Positions 7,668 to 15,544 of a stretch of 29,937 bases of DNA are shown piece after piece. The DNA is from an uncultured Bacteroidales bacterium (GTDB lineage: Bacteria > Bacteroidota > Bacteroidia > Bacteroidales > Paludibacteraceae). Location of the stretch: NCBI GenBank assembly GCA_900321775.1, contig ONXE01000008.1, positions 1 through 29,937 of the forward strand, given 5' to 3'. Position 1 is the first letter of the stretch. Each line of letters opens with the position of its first letter. The notes below the pieces were generated by a model, which worked only from the letters and a program-made list of their open reading frames with translations, was not told the origin of the DNA and did not search any database. A program made the position numbers and the translations under genes.

Positions 7668-7732
7668 TACATGGTTATTAGCGCGTTATGCCGAAAGTAA
7701 ATGAACTATAAATATTAATTAAACAAGTTAAA

Positions 7733-8113
7733 ATGCCTACAATTCAACAATTAGTTAGAAAAGGAAGAGCAGAACTTATTGACAAGAGCAAATCGCCGGC
7801 CCTGGACAACTGCCCGCAGCGTCGTGGTGTGTGCGTACGTGTTTACACGACAACGCCTAAAAAGCCTAACTCTGCCATGCGTAAAGTTGCCCGTGTACGT
7901 TTGACGAACTCGAAAGAGGTGAACGCTTACATTCCCGGAGAGGGTCACAACTTGCAGGAGCACTCGATTGTAATGGTTCGTGGTGGTCGTGTAAAGGATC
8001 TGCCGGGTGTACGTTATCACATCGTTCGTGGCACGTTGGATACGGCCGGAGTGGCCAACCGCCTGCAGCGCCGTTCGAAGTACGGAGCCAAGCGTCCGAA
8101 GGCTAAGAAGTAA
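7733..8113 (+). CDS. rpsL: 30S ribosomal protein S12
   Basis: Component of the decoding centre at the 30S-50S interface. 126 residues, normal length. TTPKKPNSA contains Lys43, the position where substitutions give streptomycin resistance, here in the sensitive form. GGRVKDLPGVRYH contains the second resistance site and the aspartate that some bacteria methylthiolate. First gene of the supercluster, behind the promoter at 7595-7625. ATG lies after an A-rich stretch without a Shine-Dalgarno sequence. A hairpin GCCGCA/TGCGGC follows 50 nt after the stop (8164-8180), without a U run. Confidence 0.98.
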   Translation: MPTIQQLVRKGRAELIDKSKSPALDNCPQRRGVCVRVYTTTPKKPNSAMRKVARVRLTNSKEVNAYIPGEGHNLQEHSIVMVRGGRVKDLPGVRYHIVRGTLDTAGVANRLQRRSKYGAKRPKAKK

Positions 8114-8521
8114 TTTGGCCTGAGGAAAGTCAAAACAAGTTAAGCAAATCCAAATCAACTAACGCCGCATGCGTTGCGGCAAGTGAAGAATGGGTTGAAT
8201 AGGTTGAGTAATCCCCACGGGTTGGAGATGAAGACTGAAGCAACCAAAACCGATGAGGCGAAGAAATTGACGATTGGACGATTGACGATTTACAATTTAT
8301 TGACAAATGAGTTAATTGGACAATTGAGTCGAGAGTCAAAGGTCGGAGGTCAAAAGTCGAAGGTTGGAGCGAGACAAAGGTAAATAGATGCGGAAGCGTG
8401 AGCGGAAGCAGCCGGATAGTCAGACCAAGTGAGGCGGCTAAATGTCAAGCGAAGCGAGGACGGAAGACAAAAGACAATTGAGATGAAGTCAGACATCGGT
8501 ATTAAACAAAAGTAAACAACA
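8114..8521 (+). other. Unusually long rpsL-rpsG spacer with degenerate repeats
   Basis: This 408-nt spacer has no credible gene on either strand. It carries a hairpin (8164-8180) and a purine-rich, self-similar part: ATTGACGATTGGACGATTGACGATT (8266-8290), then a run of AGTCGA/GGTCAAA-like units to about 8370. A promoter-like CAAAGGTA for the minus strand (8375-8382) has no -33 partner. It reads as drifting repeat DNA tolerated inside the operon. Confidence 0.6.
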
Positions 8522-8973
8522 ATGAGAAAAGCAAAACCAAAGAAACGTGTGATCCTTCCGGATCCTGTGTTCGGTGAAGTTATGGTGGCCAAGTTTGTGA
8601 TACTTCTTACGGCGTGTTCTATTCTGCTTTGGAGCTGGTAGGTCAGAAGTTGGCCGAGAAAGAGGGCAAGACTGCTCTTGAGATCTGGAAGCAGGCATTG
8701 GACAACATCACCCCGTTGGTAGAGGTTAAGTCTCGCCGTATCGGTGGTGCTACGTTCCAAGTTCCGACGGAAATCCGTGCAGACCGCAAGGAGTCCATCG
8801 CAATGAAGAACATGATTAACTTTGCGCGCAAGCGTGGTGGTCACTCGATGGCTGAGAAGCTGAGTGGCGAGATTCTGGACGCCTACAACAACCAGGGTGG
8901 TGCCTTCAAGCGTAAGGAGGATATGCACCGTATGGCTGAGGCAAACCGCGCCTTCGCACACTTCCGGTTCTAA
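8522..8973 (+). pseudogene. rpsG: 30S ribosomal protein S7, frameshifted by a 28-nt internal deletion
   Basis: S7 nucleates assembly of the 30S head and contacts the E-site tRNA. The reading frame from ATG 8522 matches the S7 N-terminus (MRKAKPKKRVILPDPVF, then AKFV), but after base 8600 it runs out of family sequence and stops at TAG 8639-8641. The rest of S7 is in another frame from about 8601 (TSYGVFYSALELV) to the stop at 8971-8973, ending AEANRAFAHFRF. The missing piece corresponds to about ten conserved residues of the type NxLMxDGKKN. Restoring 28 nt gives 480 nt, 159 residues, matching the family length. As written the gene cannot yield S7. An assembly or sequencing error, a second rpsG elsewhere, or recoding are the options; error seems likeliest. 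Confidence 0.85.
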
Positions 8974-9001
8974 TAATTAACAAGGTATTAGTTTTACTAC
9001 A

Positions 9002-11119
9002 ATGGCTAAGCACGATTTAACATATAATCGTAACATAGGAATTATGGCGCACATCGACGCCGGCAAGACAACGACGTCTGAGCGTATCCTGTACTACACC
9101 GGTCTGACTCATAAGATTGGTGAGGTACATGACGGTGCAGCCACTATGGACTGGATGGAGCAGGAGCAAGAGCGTGGTATTACCATCACTTCTGCAGCAA
9201 CGACCTGCTATTGGCAGTACGAGGGCCAGAAGTACAAGTTCAACCTGATTGACACTCCGGGGCACGTGGATTTCACTGCGGAGGTAGAGCGTTCGCTTCG
9301 CGTATTGGATGGTGCGGTAGCAGCATTCTGTGCAGTAGGTGGCGTAGAGCCTCAGTCGGAGACTGTATGGCGTCAGGCAGACAAGTACAAAGTTCCCCGT
9401 TTGTGCTATGTAAACAAGATGGACCGCTCGGGAGCCAATTTCTTCGAAGTGGTTACTCAGGTTAAGACTATATTGGGTGCAACTCCGTGTCCGATTCAGA
9501 TTCCTATCGGAGCCGAGGAGACCTTCAAGGGTGTGGTTGACCTCATCAAGATGAAGGCTATCGTATGGCACGATGAGACGATGGGCTCGGAGTACGAAGT
9601 GACTGACATTCCTGCCGATCTTCAGGCAGAGGCAGAGGAATGGCGCGACAAGATGCTGGAGACAGTAGCAGAGTTTGATGACACCCTGATGGAGAAGTAC
9701 TTCTCTGATCCGAGCACTATCACAGAGGCAGAGATCAAGGCGGCTATCCGTAAGGCAACTATCGGTCTGCATATTTTCCCGATGGTTTGTGGTTCGTCGT
9801 TCAAGAACAAGGGTGTGCAGACGATGCTTGACGCCGTATGTGCATACTTGCCTTCACCTCTGGATATTCCTGAGATTGACGGTAATGACCCGCGCTATGA
9901 GGACACGACCGTGGTACGTCATGCAGACGTAAACGAGCCGCTCACAGCTCTGGCATTCAAGATTGCCACCGACCCGTATGTAGGTCGTTTGTGCTATTTC
10001 CGCGTGTATTCTGGTAAGCTGGAGGCCGGTTCGTATGTTTACAATCCGCGTTCGGGCAAGAAAGAGCGTATCAGCCGTATCTTCCAGATGCACTCCAACC
10101 ATCAGAATCCTGTAGATGTAATCGAAGCCGGTGATATTGGCGCAGGCGTAGGTTTCAAAGATATTCGCACGGGTGATACCCTTTGCGATGAGGACAAGCC
10201 TATCGTACTGGAGTCCATTGACTTCCCCGCTCCGGTTATTTCTATATCTGTAGAGCCCAAGAGCCAGGCAGACCTGGCCAAGCTGGACAACGGTTTGGCT
10301 AAGTTGGCCGAGGAGGATCCGACCTTCCAGGTTCGCACGGACGAGCAGAGTGGTCAGACCATTATCTCCGGTATGGGTGAGCTTCACCTGGAGATTATCA
10401 TCGACCGTCTGCGCCGTGAGTTCAAGGTAGAGTGCAACCAGGGCCGTCCTCAAGTGGCTTATCGTGAGGCTATTTCTCAGCCTGTAGAGCTGCGTGAGGT
10501 TTACAAGAAGCAGTCCGGTGGTCGCGGTAAGTTTGCCGACATCATCGTACGTGTAGAGCCTGCCGGCGCAGAAGATCAGGCTGGTTTGACCTTCGAGGAC
10601 GTAGTGAAGGGCGGTAACGTGCCCAAGGAGTTTATTCCTTCGGTTCAAAAGGGCTTCGAGATGGCTATGAAGAACGGTGTATTGGCCGGCTTCCCTCTCG
10701 ACAAGCTCAAGGTAACGCTGCTTGACGGTTCGTTCCACCCTGTAGATTCCGACCAGTTGTCGTTTGAGATCTGTGCACAGATTGCGTTCAAGAACGCATG
10801 TGCGAAGGCCAAACCTGTGCTGATGGAGCCTATCATGAAGGTGGAGGTGGTTACTCCGGAAGAGTCGATGGGTGATGTGATTGGTGACTTGAACAAGCGC
10901 CGCGGTCAGGTAGAAGGTATGGAGACAAGCCGTACCGGAGCCCGTATCGTGAAGGCCAAAGTGCCTCTGAGCGAGATGTTCGGTTACGTATCAGCACTTC
11001 GTACCATCACTTCAGGTCGTGCCACGAGCTCGATGGAGTTCTCTCACTACGAGCAGGTATCGAACCAGATTGCCAAGGCCGTTTTGACGGAATGTGGTGG
11101 TCGCGTTGACCTGGTATAA
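9002..11119 (+). CDS. fusA: Elongation factor G
   Basis: Translational GTPase that drives tRNA-mRNA translocation and, with RRF, ribosome recycling. 705 residues, normal length. G1 loop AHIDAGKT (16-23), switch II DTPGH (84-88), G4 NKMD (138-141). Domain II, the ribosomal S5-fold domain IV (around GGRGKFADI) and domain V (EPIMKVEVVTPEE) follow in order. RGITI marks switch I. In Bacteroidota, tuf is usually absent here, as in this window, where rpsJ follows after an 87-nt junction holding an 11-bp hairpin. A second EF-G paralogue elsewhere cannot be judged. Confidence 0.98.
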   Translation: MAKHDLTYNRNIGIMAHIDAGKTTTSERILYYTGLTHKIGEVHDGAATMDWMEQEQERGITITSAATTCYWQYEGQKYKFNLIDTPGHVDFTAEVERSLRVLDGAVAAFCAVGGVEPQSETVWRQADKYKVPRLCYVNKMDRSGANFFEVVTQVKTILGATPCPIQIPIGAEETFKGVVDLIKMKAIVWHDETMGSEYEVTDIPADLQAEAEEWRDKMLETVAEFDDTLMEKYFSDPSTITEAEIKAAIRKATIGLHIFPMVCGSSFKNKGVQTMLDAVCAYLPSPLDIPEIDGNDPRYEDTTVVRHADVNEPLTALAFKIATDPYVGRLCYFRVYSGKLEAGSYVYNPRSGKKERISRIFQMHSNHQNPVDVIEAGDIGAGVGFKDIRTGDTLCDEDKPIVLESIDFPAPVISISVEPKSQADLAKLDNGLAKLAEEDPTFQVRTDEQSGQTIISGMGELHLEIIIDRLRREFKVECNQGRPQVAYREAISQPVELREVYKKQSGGRGKFADIIVRVEPAGAEDQAGLTFEDVVKGGNVPKEFIPSVQKGFEMAMKNGVLAGFPLDKLKVTLLDGSFHPVDSDQLSFEICAQIAFKNACAKAKPVLMEPIMKVEVVTPEESMGDVIGDLNKRRGQVEGMETSRTGARIVKAKVPLSEMFGYVSALRTITSGRATSSMEFSHYEQVSNQIAKAVLTECGGRVDLV

Positions 11120-11127
11120 AACAAATC

Positions 11128-11181
11128 GTGTCATGTGGTTAGGCGCAGAATGAATGACTCTTCGGTGACCCCACATGACAC
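11128..11181 (+). promoter_or_regulatory. 11-bp intercistronic hairpin between fusA and rpsJ
   Basis: GTGTCATGTGG (11128-11138) pairs perfectly with CCACATGACAC (11171-11181) around a 32-nt loop. No U run follows, so it is not a simple terminator. It ends 25 nt before the rpsJ ATG. Candidate ribosomal-protein leader, processing site or mRNA-stability element. Confidence 0.7.
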
Positions 11182-11206
11182 ACTAACAAAACAATAAACA
11201 ATTTTT

Positions 11207-11512
11207 ATGAGTCAAAAAATTAGAATTAAACTGAAAAGTTTCGATCACAACTTGGTGGACAAGTCTGCCGAGAAGATCGTAAAAACCGTTAAAGCAACGG
11301 GTGCTGTGGTAAGCGGTCCTATACCCCTGCCCACGCACAAGCGCATTTTTACTGTAAACCGCTCGACTTTCGTCAACAAGAAGAGCCGTGAGCAGTTTGA
11401 ACTTTCGTGCTACAAGCGTCTGATAGACATCTACAACAGCAACGGTAAGACCGTAGAGGCGTTGATGAAACTGGAGCTTGCAAGTGGCGTAGAAGTAGAA
11501 ATCAAGGTGTAA
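11207..11512 (+). CDS. rpsJ: 30S ribosomal protein S10 (NusE)
   Basis: S10 sits in the 30S head and also acts as NusE, pairing with NusB in antitermination and with NusG in transcription-translation coupling. 101 residues, normal length; starts MSQKIRIKLKSFDH and includes GPIPLPTHKRIFTVNRS, the long loop that reaches into the head. First gene of the classical S10 block, set off from fusA and rplC by hairpin-bearing spacers of 87 and 142 nt. Confidence 0.98.
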   Translation: MSQKIRIKLKSFDHNLVDKSAEKIVKTVKATGAVVSGPIPLPTHKRIFTVNRSTFVNKKSREQFELSCYKRLIDIYNSNGKTVEALMKLELASGVEVEIKV

Positions 11513-11542
11513 TAACCATAGATTAAACAACCGAAAGAGAGT

Positions 11543-11568
11543 GCCGTATGGCCTCGTGTCAGTACGGC
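11543..11568 (+). promoter_or_regulatory. Hairpin 1 in the rpsJ-rplC spacer
   Basis: GCCGTA (11543-11548) pairs with TACGGC (11563-11568), 14-nt loop. It is followed by AT-rich sequence rather than a U run. First of two hairpins in this 142-nt spacer. Confidence 0.55.
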
Positions 11569-11600
11569 CGCCTCGCTTAATTAAAATCATTTAATTATCA

Positions 11601-11637
11601 GTGGGCAGAAGCAGCAAGAGTGTTGCTGATCACCCAC
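11601..11637 (+). promoter_or_regulatory. Hairpin 2 immediately upstream of rplC
   Basis: GTGGG (11601-11605)/CCCAC (11633-11637) encloses CAGCAA (11612-11617)/TTGCTG (11623-11628) with a 5-nt apical loop. It ends 17 nt before the rplC ATG at 11655, a position suited to translational control. A GTG at 11601 opens an in-frame extension of rplC, but it falls in this structure and does not resemble L3. Confidence 0.65.
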
Positions 11638-11654
11638 AAAACAAAACATTTGAA

Positions 11655-12272
11655 ATGCCAGGATTAATTGGAAAAAAGATCGGAATGACTTCCGTCTTCG
11701 GTGCCAATGGCAAGAACATTCCATGCACCGTTATTGAATGTGGTCCTTGTGTTGTAACGCAGATTAAAACTGTAGAGAAAGACGGCTATTCAGCCTTGCA
11801 GTTGGGTTATCTCCCGAAGACGGAGAAGCACACGAACAAAGCAGAGGGCGGTCACTTCAAGGCAGCAGGCGTTCAGCCTATGACCCACTTGGTTGAGTTC
11901 AGTGGTTTTGAACAAGAGTACAGTCTCGGCGACACCATCACCGTTGACATGTTCAAGGAGAACTCATTTGTAGATGTAGTAGGAACCTCGAAAGGTAAAG
12001 GTTTCCAAGGTGTTGTAAAGCGCCACGGCTTTGGTGGTGTAGGTCAGAAAACTCACGGTCAGGACGACCGCCTTCGTGCTCCGGGTTCAATCGGTGCATG
12101 TTCTTATCCTTCCCGCGTATTCCCGGGATTGCGTATGGCGGGCCGTATGGGTGGTGAGCGTGTGACCACGCAGAACCTTCAGGTACTTAAAGTTATTCCC
12201 GAGTACAACCTGATTATGGTGAAGGGTAGTATTCCGGGTTGTAAGAATTCAATTGTTTGCATTAATAAGTAA
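11655..12272 (+). CDS. rplC: 50S ribosomal protein L3
   Basis: Early-assembling 23S rRNA-binding protein whose long loop reaches the peptidyl transferase centre. 205 residues from ATG 11655 (MPGLIGKKIGMT); an in-frame GTG 54 nt upstream is rejected because the extra residues do not match L3. The conserved stretch GKGFQGVVKRHGFGG and the loop with KTHGQDDRLRAPGSIG are present. Its stop is one base from the rplD ATG, so L3 and L4 are probably coupled. Confidence 0.97.
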   Translation: MPGLIGKKIGMTSVFGANGKNIPCTVIECGPCVVTQIKTVEKDGYSALQLGYLPKTEKHTNKAEGGHFKAAGVQPMTHLVEFSGFEQEYSLGDTITVDMFKENSFVDVVGTSKGKGFQGVVKRHGFGGVGQKTHGQDDRLRAPGSIGACSYPSRVFPGLRMAGRMGGERVTTQNLQVLKVIPEYNLIMVKGSIPGCKNSIVCINK

Positions 12273-12273
12273 T

Positions 12274-12903
12274 ATGGAACTGAACATTTTAAACATCAAA
12301 GGTGAGGAGACCGGTAAGAAGGTCCAGCTCAACGACGCCATTTTTGGTATCGAACCTAACGATCATGCCATTTACTTGGATGTAAAACAATTCATGGCAA
12401 ACAACCGTCAGGGAACTCACAAATCGAAGCAGCGTAGTGAAATAGCAGGTTCTACCCGCAAGTTGGGTCGTCAGAAAGGTGGCGGCGGAGCTCGTCCGGG
12501 TGATATCAAGAGCCCTGTTCGCGTCGGTGGTGGCCGTATTTTTGGTCCGGTACCTCGTGACTACAGCTTCAAGTTGAACAAGAAAGTAAAGCAGCTTGCC
12601 CGCAAGTCAGCCTTGTCGCTTCGCGCTCAGAACGGCCAGATTATCGCTCTGGATGCTCTGAAGTTTGAGGCACCGAAGACGAAGGATTTCGTGGCCATGA
12701 TGTCTGCTTTGAAGATTGCAGACAAGAAGGCATTGTTCGTGCTGCCTGCAGCAGACGACTATGCATTGCTTTCGGCTCGCAACTTGCAGAACGTGAACCT
12801 GATCACGGTGAACGAACTGAATACGTACGCAATCATGAATTCTACCGCAGTAGTGGTTCTTCCCGAAACACTTGCCGCATTGGATGAAACATTTAAAGCT
12901 TAA
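12274..12903 (+). CDS. rplD: 50S ribosomal protein L4
   Basis: Lines the constriction of the nascent-peptide tunnel. In E. coli it also represses its own S10 operon; whether that holds in Bacteroidota is not known to me. 209 residues from ATG 12274. The tunnel loop is visible around GTRKLGRQKGGGGARPGDIKSP-type sequence, here STRKLGRQKGGGGARPGD followed by IFGPVPRDYSF. Separated from rplC by one base. Confidence 0.97.
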   Translation: MELNILNIKGEETGKKVQLNDAIFGIEPNDHAIYLDVKQFMANNRQGTHKSKQRSEIAGSTRKLGRQKGGGGARPGDIKSPVRVGGGRIFGPVPRDYSFKLNKKVKQLARKSALSLRAQNGQIIALDALKFEAPKTKDFVAMMSALKIADKKALFVLPAADDYALLSARNLQNVNLITVNELNTYAIMNSTAVVVLPETLAALDETFKA

Positions 12904-12909
12904 GGAGGT
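12902..12909 (+). promoter_or_regulatory. Strong Shine-Dalgarno sequence before rplW
   Basis: AAGGAGGT lies 7 nt before the rplW ATG (12917) and overlaps the rplD stop. Bacteroidota genes seldom carry such a sequence, and most of its neighbours have only A/T-rich leaders. Confidence 0.8.
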
Positions 12910-12916
12910 CTGAACT

Positions 12917-13207
12917 ATGGCAATTATTATTAAACCGATCGTCACTGAGAAAATGACCGAGATGGGCGAGAAATCTAATCGCTACGGTTTTATGGTGGAA
13001 AGAACTGCCAACAAGGTAGAGATCAAGAAGGCAGTAGAAGAAATGTACAATGTAACAGTAGTGGATGTGAACACGCTCATCGCGGCTCCGAAGTTGAAGC
13101 AGCGTTATACTAAGAGTGGTGTAATCTCCGGTCGTCAGGCTTCTTACAAGAAGGCTATCGTAACTGTTGCTAAAGGTGAAACAATTGATTTTTATAGCAA
13201 TATTTAA
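12917..13207 (+). CDS. rplW: 50S ribosomal protein L23
   Basis: Located at the tunnel exit, where trigger factor and SRP dock. 96 residues, normal length, with IIKPIVTEKM at the N-terminus and YKKAIVTVAKGETIDFY at the C-terminus. Unlike most genes here it has a consensus Shine-Dalgarno sequence. The rplB ATG follows 5 nt after its stop. Confidence 0.97.
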   Translation: MAIIIKPIVTEKMTEMGEKSNRYGFMVERTANKVEIKKAVEEMYNVTVVDVNTLIAAPKLKQRYTKSGVISGRQASYKKAIVTVAKGETIDFYSNI

Positions 13208-13212
13208 GTAAA

Positions 13213-14037
13213 ATGGCTGTACGCAAATTAAACCCAACTACACCTGGGCAAAGACACAAAATTATCGGCGCATTCGACACAATTACGGCGTCTGCACCGG
13301 AAAAGTCTCTTGTGTATGGTGGTCGCGGCACCGGCGGTCGTAACAACACCGGTAAGATGACCATGCGCTACATTGGTGGCGGTCACAAGCAGAAATACAG
13401 AGTAATTGATTTCAAACGTAACAAAGATGGTGTACCGGCAGTCGTTAAAACAATTGAGTACGATCCGAACCGTTCGGCTCGCATCGCTCTGTTGTTCTAC
13501 GCTGATGGAGAAAAACGTTACATTCTTGCACCTAATGGACTGCAAGTAGGTCAAACCGTACTTTCGGGTGCAGAGATTGCTCCCGAGGTAGGTAACGCAC
13601 TTCCGATGACCGAAATCCCCTTGGGTACGCTTATTCACAACATCGAGCTTCGTCCGGGTCAGGGCGCAGCGCTCGTTCGTTCGGCTGGTGCATTTGCACA
13701 GTTGACCTCTCGTGAGGACAAGTATGCAATCATCAAGTTGCCTTCGGGCGAGTTGCGCAAAGTCTTGGCTGCGTGCAAAGCAACCGTTGGTGTTGTAGGC
13801 AACTCGGATCACGCGTTGGAGAAGAGCGGTAAGGCCGGTCGTAGCCGTTGGCTGGGCCGTCGTCCGCACAACCGTGGTGTTACCATGAACCCTGTAGATC
13901 ACCCGATGGGTGGTGGTGAAGGCCGTCAATCCGGTGGCCATCCCCGTTCTCGCAAGGGCTTGTTGGCTAAGGGTTACAAGACTCGTGCTCCGAAGAAGCA
14001 GAGCAATAAACTCATTATCGAAAGACGTAAAAAATAA
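13213..14037 (+). CDS. rplB: 50S ribosomal protein L2
   Basis: Largest primary 23S rRNA-binding protein, needed for subunit joining and peptidyl-transferase function. 274 residues, normal length. NPTTPGQRHKI at the N-terminus, GRNNTGKMTMRYIGGGHKQKYR in the OB domain region (written here in part), and HPMGGGEGR then SGGHPRSRKG at the functionally important C-terminal loop. The basic tail ends in RRKK. Confidence 0.98.
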   Translation: MAVRKLNPTTPGQRHKIIGAFDTITASAPEKSLVYGGRGTGGRNNTGKMTMRYIGGGHKQKYRVIDFKRNKDGVPAVVKTIEYDPNRSARIALLFYADGEKRYILAPNGLQVGQTVLSGAEIAPEVGNALPMTEIPLGTLIHNIELRPGQGAALVRSAGAFAQLTSREDKYAIIKLPSGELRKVLAACKATVGVVGNSDHALEKSGKAGRSRWLGRRPHNRGVTMNPVDHPMGGGEGRQSGGHPRSRKGLLAKGYKTRAPKKQSNKLIIERRKK

Positions 14038-14059
14038 CCTACTAAATTAAGCTAAAGTT

Positions 14060-14323
14060 ATGAGTCGTTCATTAAAAAAAGGACCTTTCATCAATCTCAA
14101 GCTCGAGAAAAAAGTGCTCGACATGAATGAGAGCGGCAAGAAGACTGTTGTCAAGACTTGGTCGCGCGCATCGATGATCTCGCCTGATTTTGTAGGTCAT
14201 ACAATTGCAGTTCACAATGGTAATAAGTTTATCCCGGTATATGTAACGGAGAATATGGTGGGTCACAAGCTGGGCGAATTTGCTCCGACCCGTACCTTCC
14301 GTGGTCACTCGGGTAACCGCTAA
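14060..14323 (+). CDS. rpsS: 30S ribosomal protein S19
   Basis: Head protein that binds 16S rRNA with S13 and contacts the A-site tRNA. 87 residues, normal length. SRSLKKGPFI at the N-terminus and KLGEFAPTRTFRGHSG at the C-terminus are diagnostic. Lies 22 nt after rplB and 38 nt before rplV. Confidence 0.97.
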   Translation: MSRSLKKGPFINLKLEKKVLDMNESGKKTVVKTWSRASMISPDFVGHTIAVHNGNKFIPVYVTENMVGHKLGEFAPTRTFRGHSGNR

Positions 14324-14361
14324 TCCATTGAATCGTAAAACATTATTAAATTAAGATTAAA

Positions 14362-14769
14362 ATGGGTGCTAGAAAACATAATACAGCCGAAGCGAGAAAA
14401 GAGGCTCAGAAGTCTCTGTACTTTGCAAAGCTCAACAACTGCCCTACCAGCCCGCGCAAGATGCGTCTCGTAGCAGACATGATTCGCGGCAAGGAGGTCA
14501 ATTTGGCCCTGGGTGCGCTGAAGTTCTCGACCAAAGAGGCTTCCCGCAAACTGGAGAAACTCCTCAAGTCTGCCGTAAGCAACTGGGAACAGAAGACCGG
14601 CAAGCAGGCAGGTGAGGAAACATTATACGTAACGAACATCTATGTAGATGGTGGTGGTTCGCTGAAGCGTCTGCGCACTGCGCCTCAGGGTCGCGGTTAC
14701 CGTATTCGCAAGCGTTCGAACCATGTTACGGTATTTGTAGGTACTAAGAATACTAACGAACAAAACTAA
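14362..14769 (+). CDS. rplV: 50S ribosomal protein L22
   Basis: Its beta-hairpin forms part of the tunnel constriction opposite L4. 135 residues, longer than the roughly 110 of E. coli because of an N-terminal extension (MGARKHNTAEARKEAQ) seen in Bacteroidota. NCPTSPRKMRLVADMIRG and the hairpin tip GSLKRLRTAPQGRGYRIRKR support the assignment. The rpsC ATG follows after 6 nt. Confidence 0.97.
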   Translation: MGARKHNTAEARKEAQKSLYFAKLNNCPTSPRKMRLVADMIRGKEVNLALGALKFSTKEASRKLEKLLKSAVSNWEQKTGKQAGEETLYVTNIYVDGGGSLKRLRTAPQGRGYRIRKRSNHVTVFVGTKNTNEQN

Positions 14770-14775
14770 TCCAAG

Positions 14776-15510
14776 ATGGGACAGAAAATTAATCCAATTA
14801 GTAACCGCCTTGGCATTGTCCGCGGTTGGGACTCCAACTGGTTTGGCGGTAAAAGTTACGGTGATACTCTCCTCGAAGATAGCAAAATCAGAGAATATCT
14901 GAATGCCCGTCTTGCAGAAGCCAGTATTTCTCGTATCGTTATTGAAAGAACTTTGAAACTTGTGACTGTTACTGTCTGCACTGCTCGCCCCGGTTATATA
15001 ATCGGTAAGGGTGGACAAGAAGTTGACAAACTCAAAGAGGAACTTAAGAAGATTACCAAGCAGGATGTTCAGATCAACATCTTCGAGGTAAAGCGTCCGG
15101 AGCTTGATGCTGTCATCGTAGGAACGAAGATTGCCAGCCAGCTGGAGGGTAAGATTGCTTACCGTCGTGCAGTAAAGCAGGCGATTGCCTCGACCATGCG
15201 TATGGGAGCAGAAGGAATCAAGGTACAGGTATCCGGTCGTCTCAACGGAGCTGAAATGGCACGTAAAGAGATGTACAAGGAAGGCCGTACTCCGCTGCAT
15301 ACACTCCGCGCGGACATCGATTACTGTCAGGCCACTGCTGTAACGAAGGTAGGTGCCATCGGCGTAAAGGTATGGATTTGCCGCGGTGAGGTATATGGCA
15401 AGAAAGACCTTGCTCCGAACTTCGCACAGAAGCAGGAAGCAGGCCGCCCGGATCGTCGTCCTCAGGGTGATCGTCGTGGTGGATTCCGCAACCGCAACAA
15501 CAAAAAGTAA
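14776..15510 (+). CDS. rpsC: 30S ribosomal protein S3
   Basis: Head protein at the mRNA entry tunnel with helicase activity. 244 residues. MGQKINPISNRLGI at the start; type-II KH domain with IIGKGG at residues 75-80; C-terminal S3 domain with GRLNGAEMARKE and TLRADIDY. A basic, low-complexity tail (RPDRRPQGDRRGG, then RNRNNKK) extends beyond the E. coli protein. Confidence 0.98.
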   Translation: MGQKINPISNRLGIVRGWDSNWFGGKSYGDTLLEDSKIREYLNARLAEASISRIVIERTLKLVTVTVCTARPGYIIGKGGQEVDKLKEELKKITKQDVQINIFEVKRPELDAVIVGTKIASQLEGKIAYRRAVKQAIASTMRMGAEGIKVQVSGRLNGAEMARKEMYKEGRTPLHTLRADIDYCQATAVTKVGAIGVKVWICRGEVYGKKDLAPNFAQKQEAGRPDRRPQGDRRGGFRNRNNKK

Positions 15511-15544
15511 ACCCAATTGTTAGACTTAAGAAGACAAAGTAATT

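Noticed and set aside
7688..7711. Seven-codon frame MPKVNEL in the rpsL leader as an attenuator peptide
   Set aside because: Very short, no run of regulatory codons, no ribosome-binding site and no terminator following it.
8375..8405. Minus-strand promoter-like TACCTTTG in the rpsL-rpsG spacer
   Set aside because: No TTG at the -33 position, and no gene on the minus strand for it to serve.
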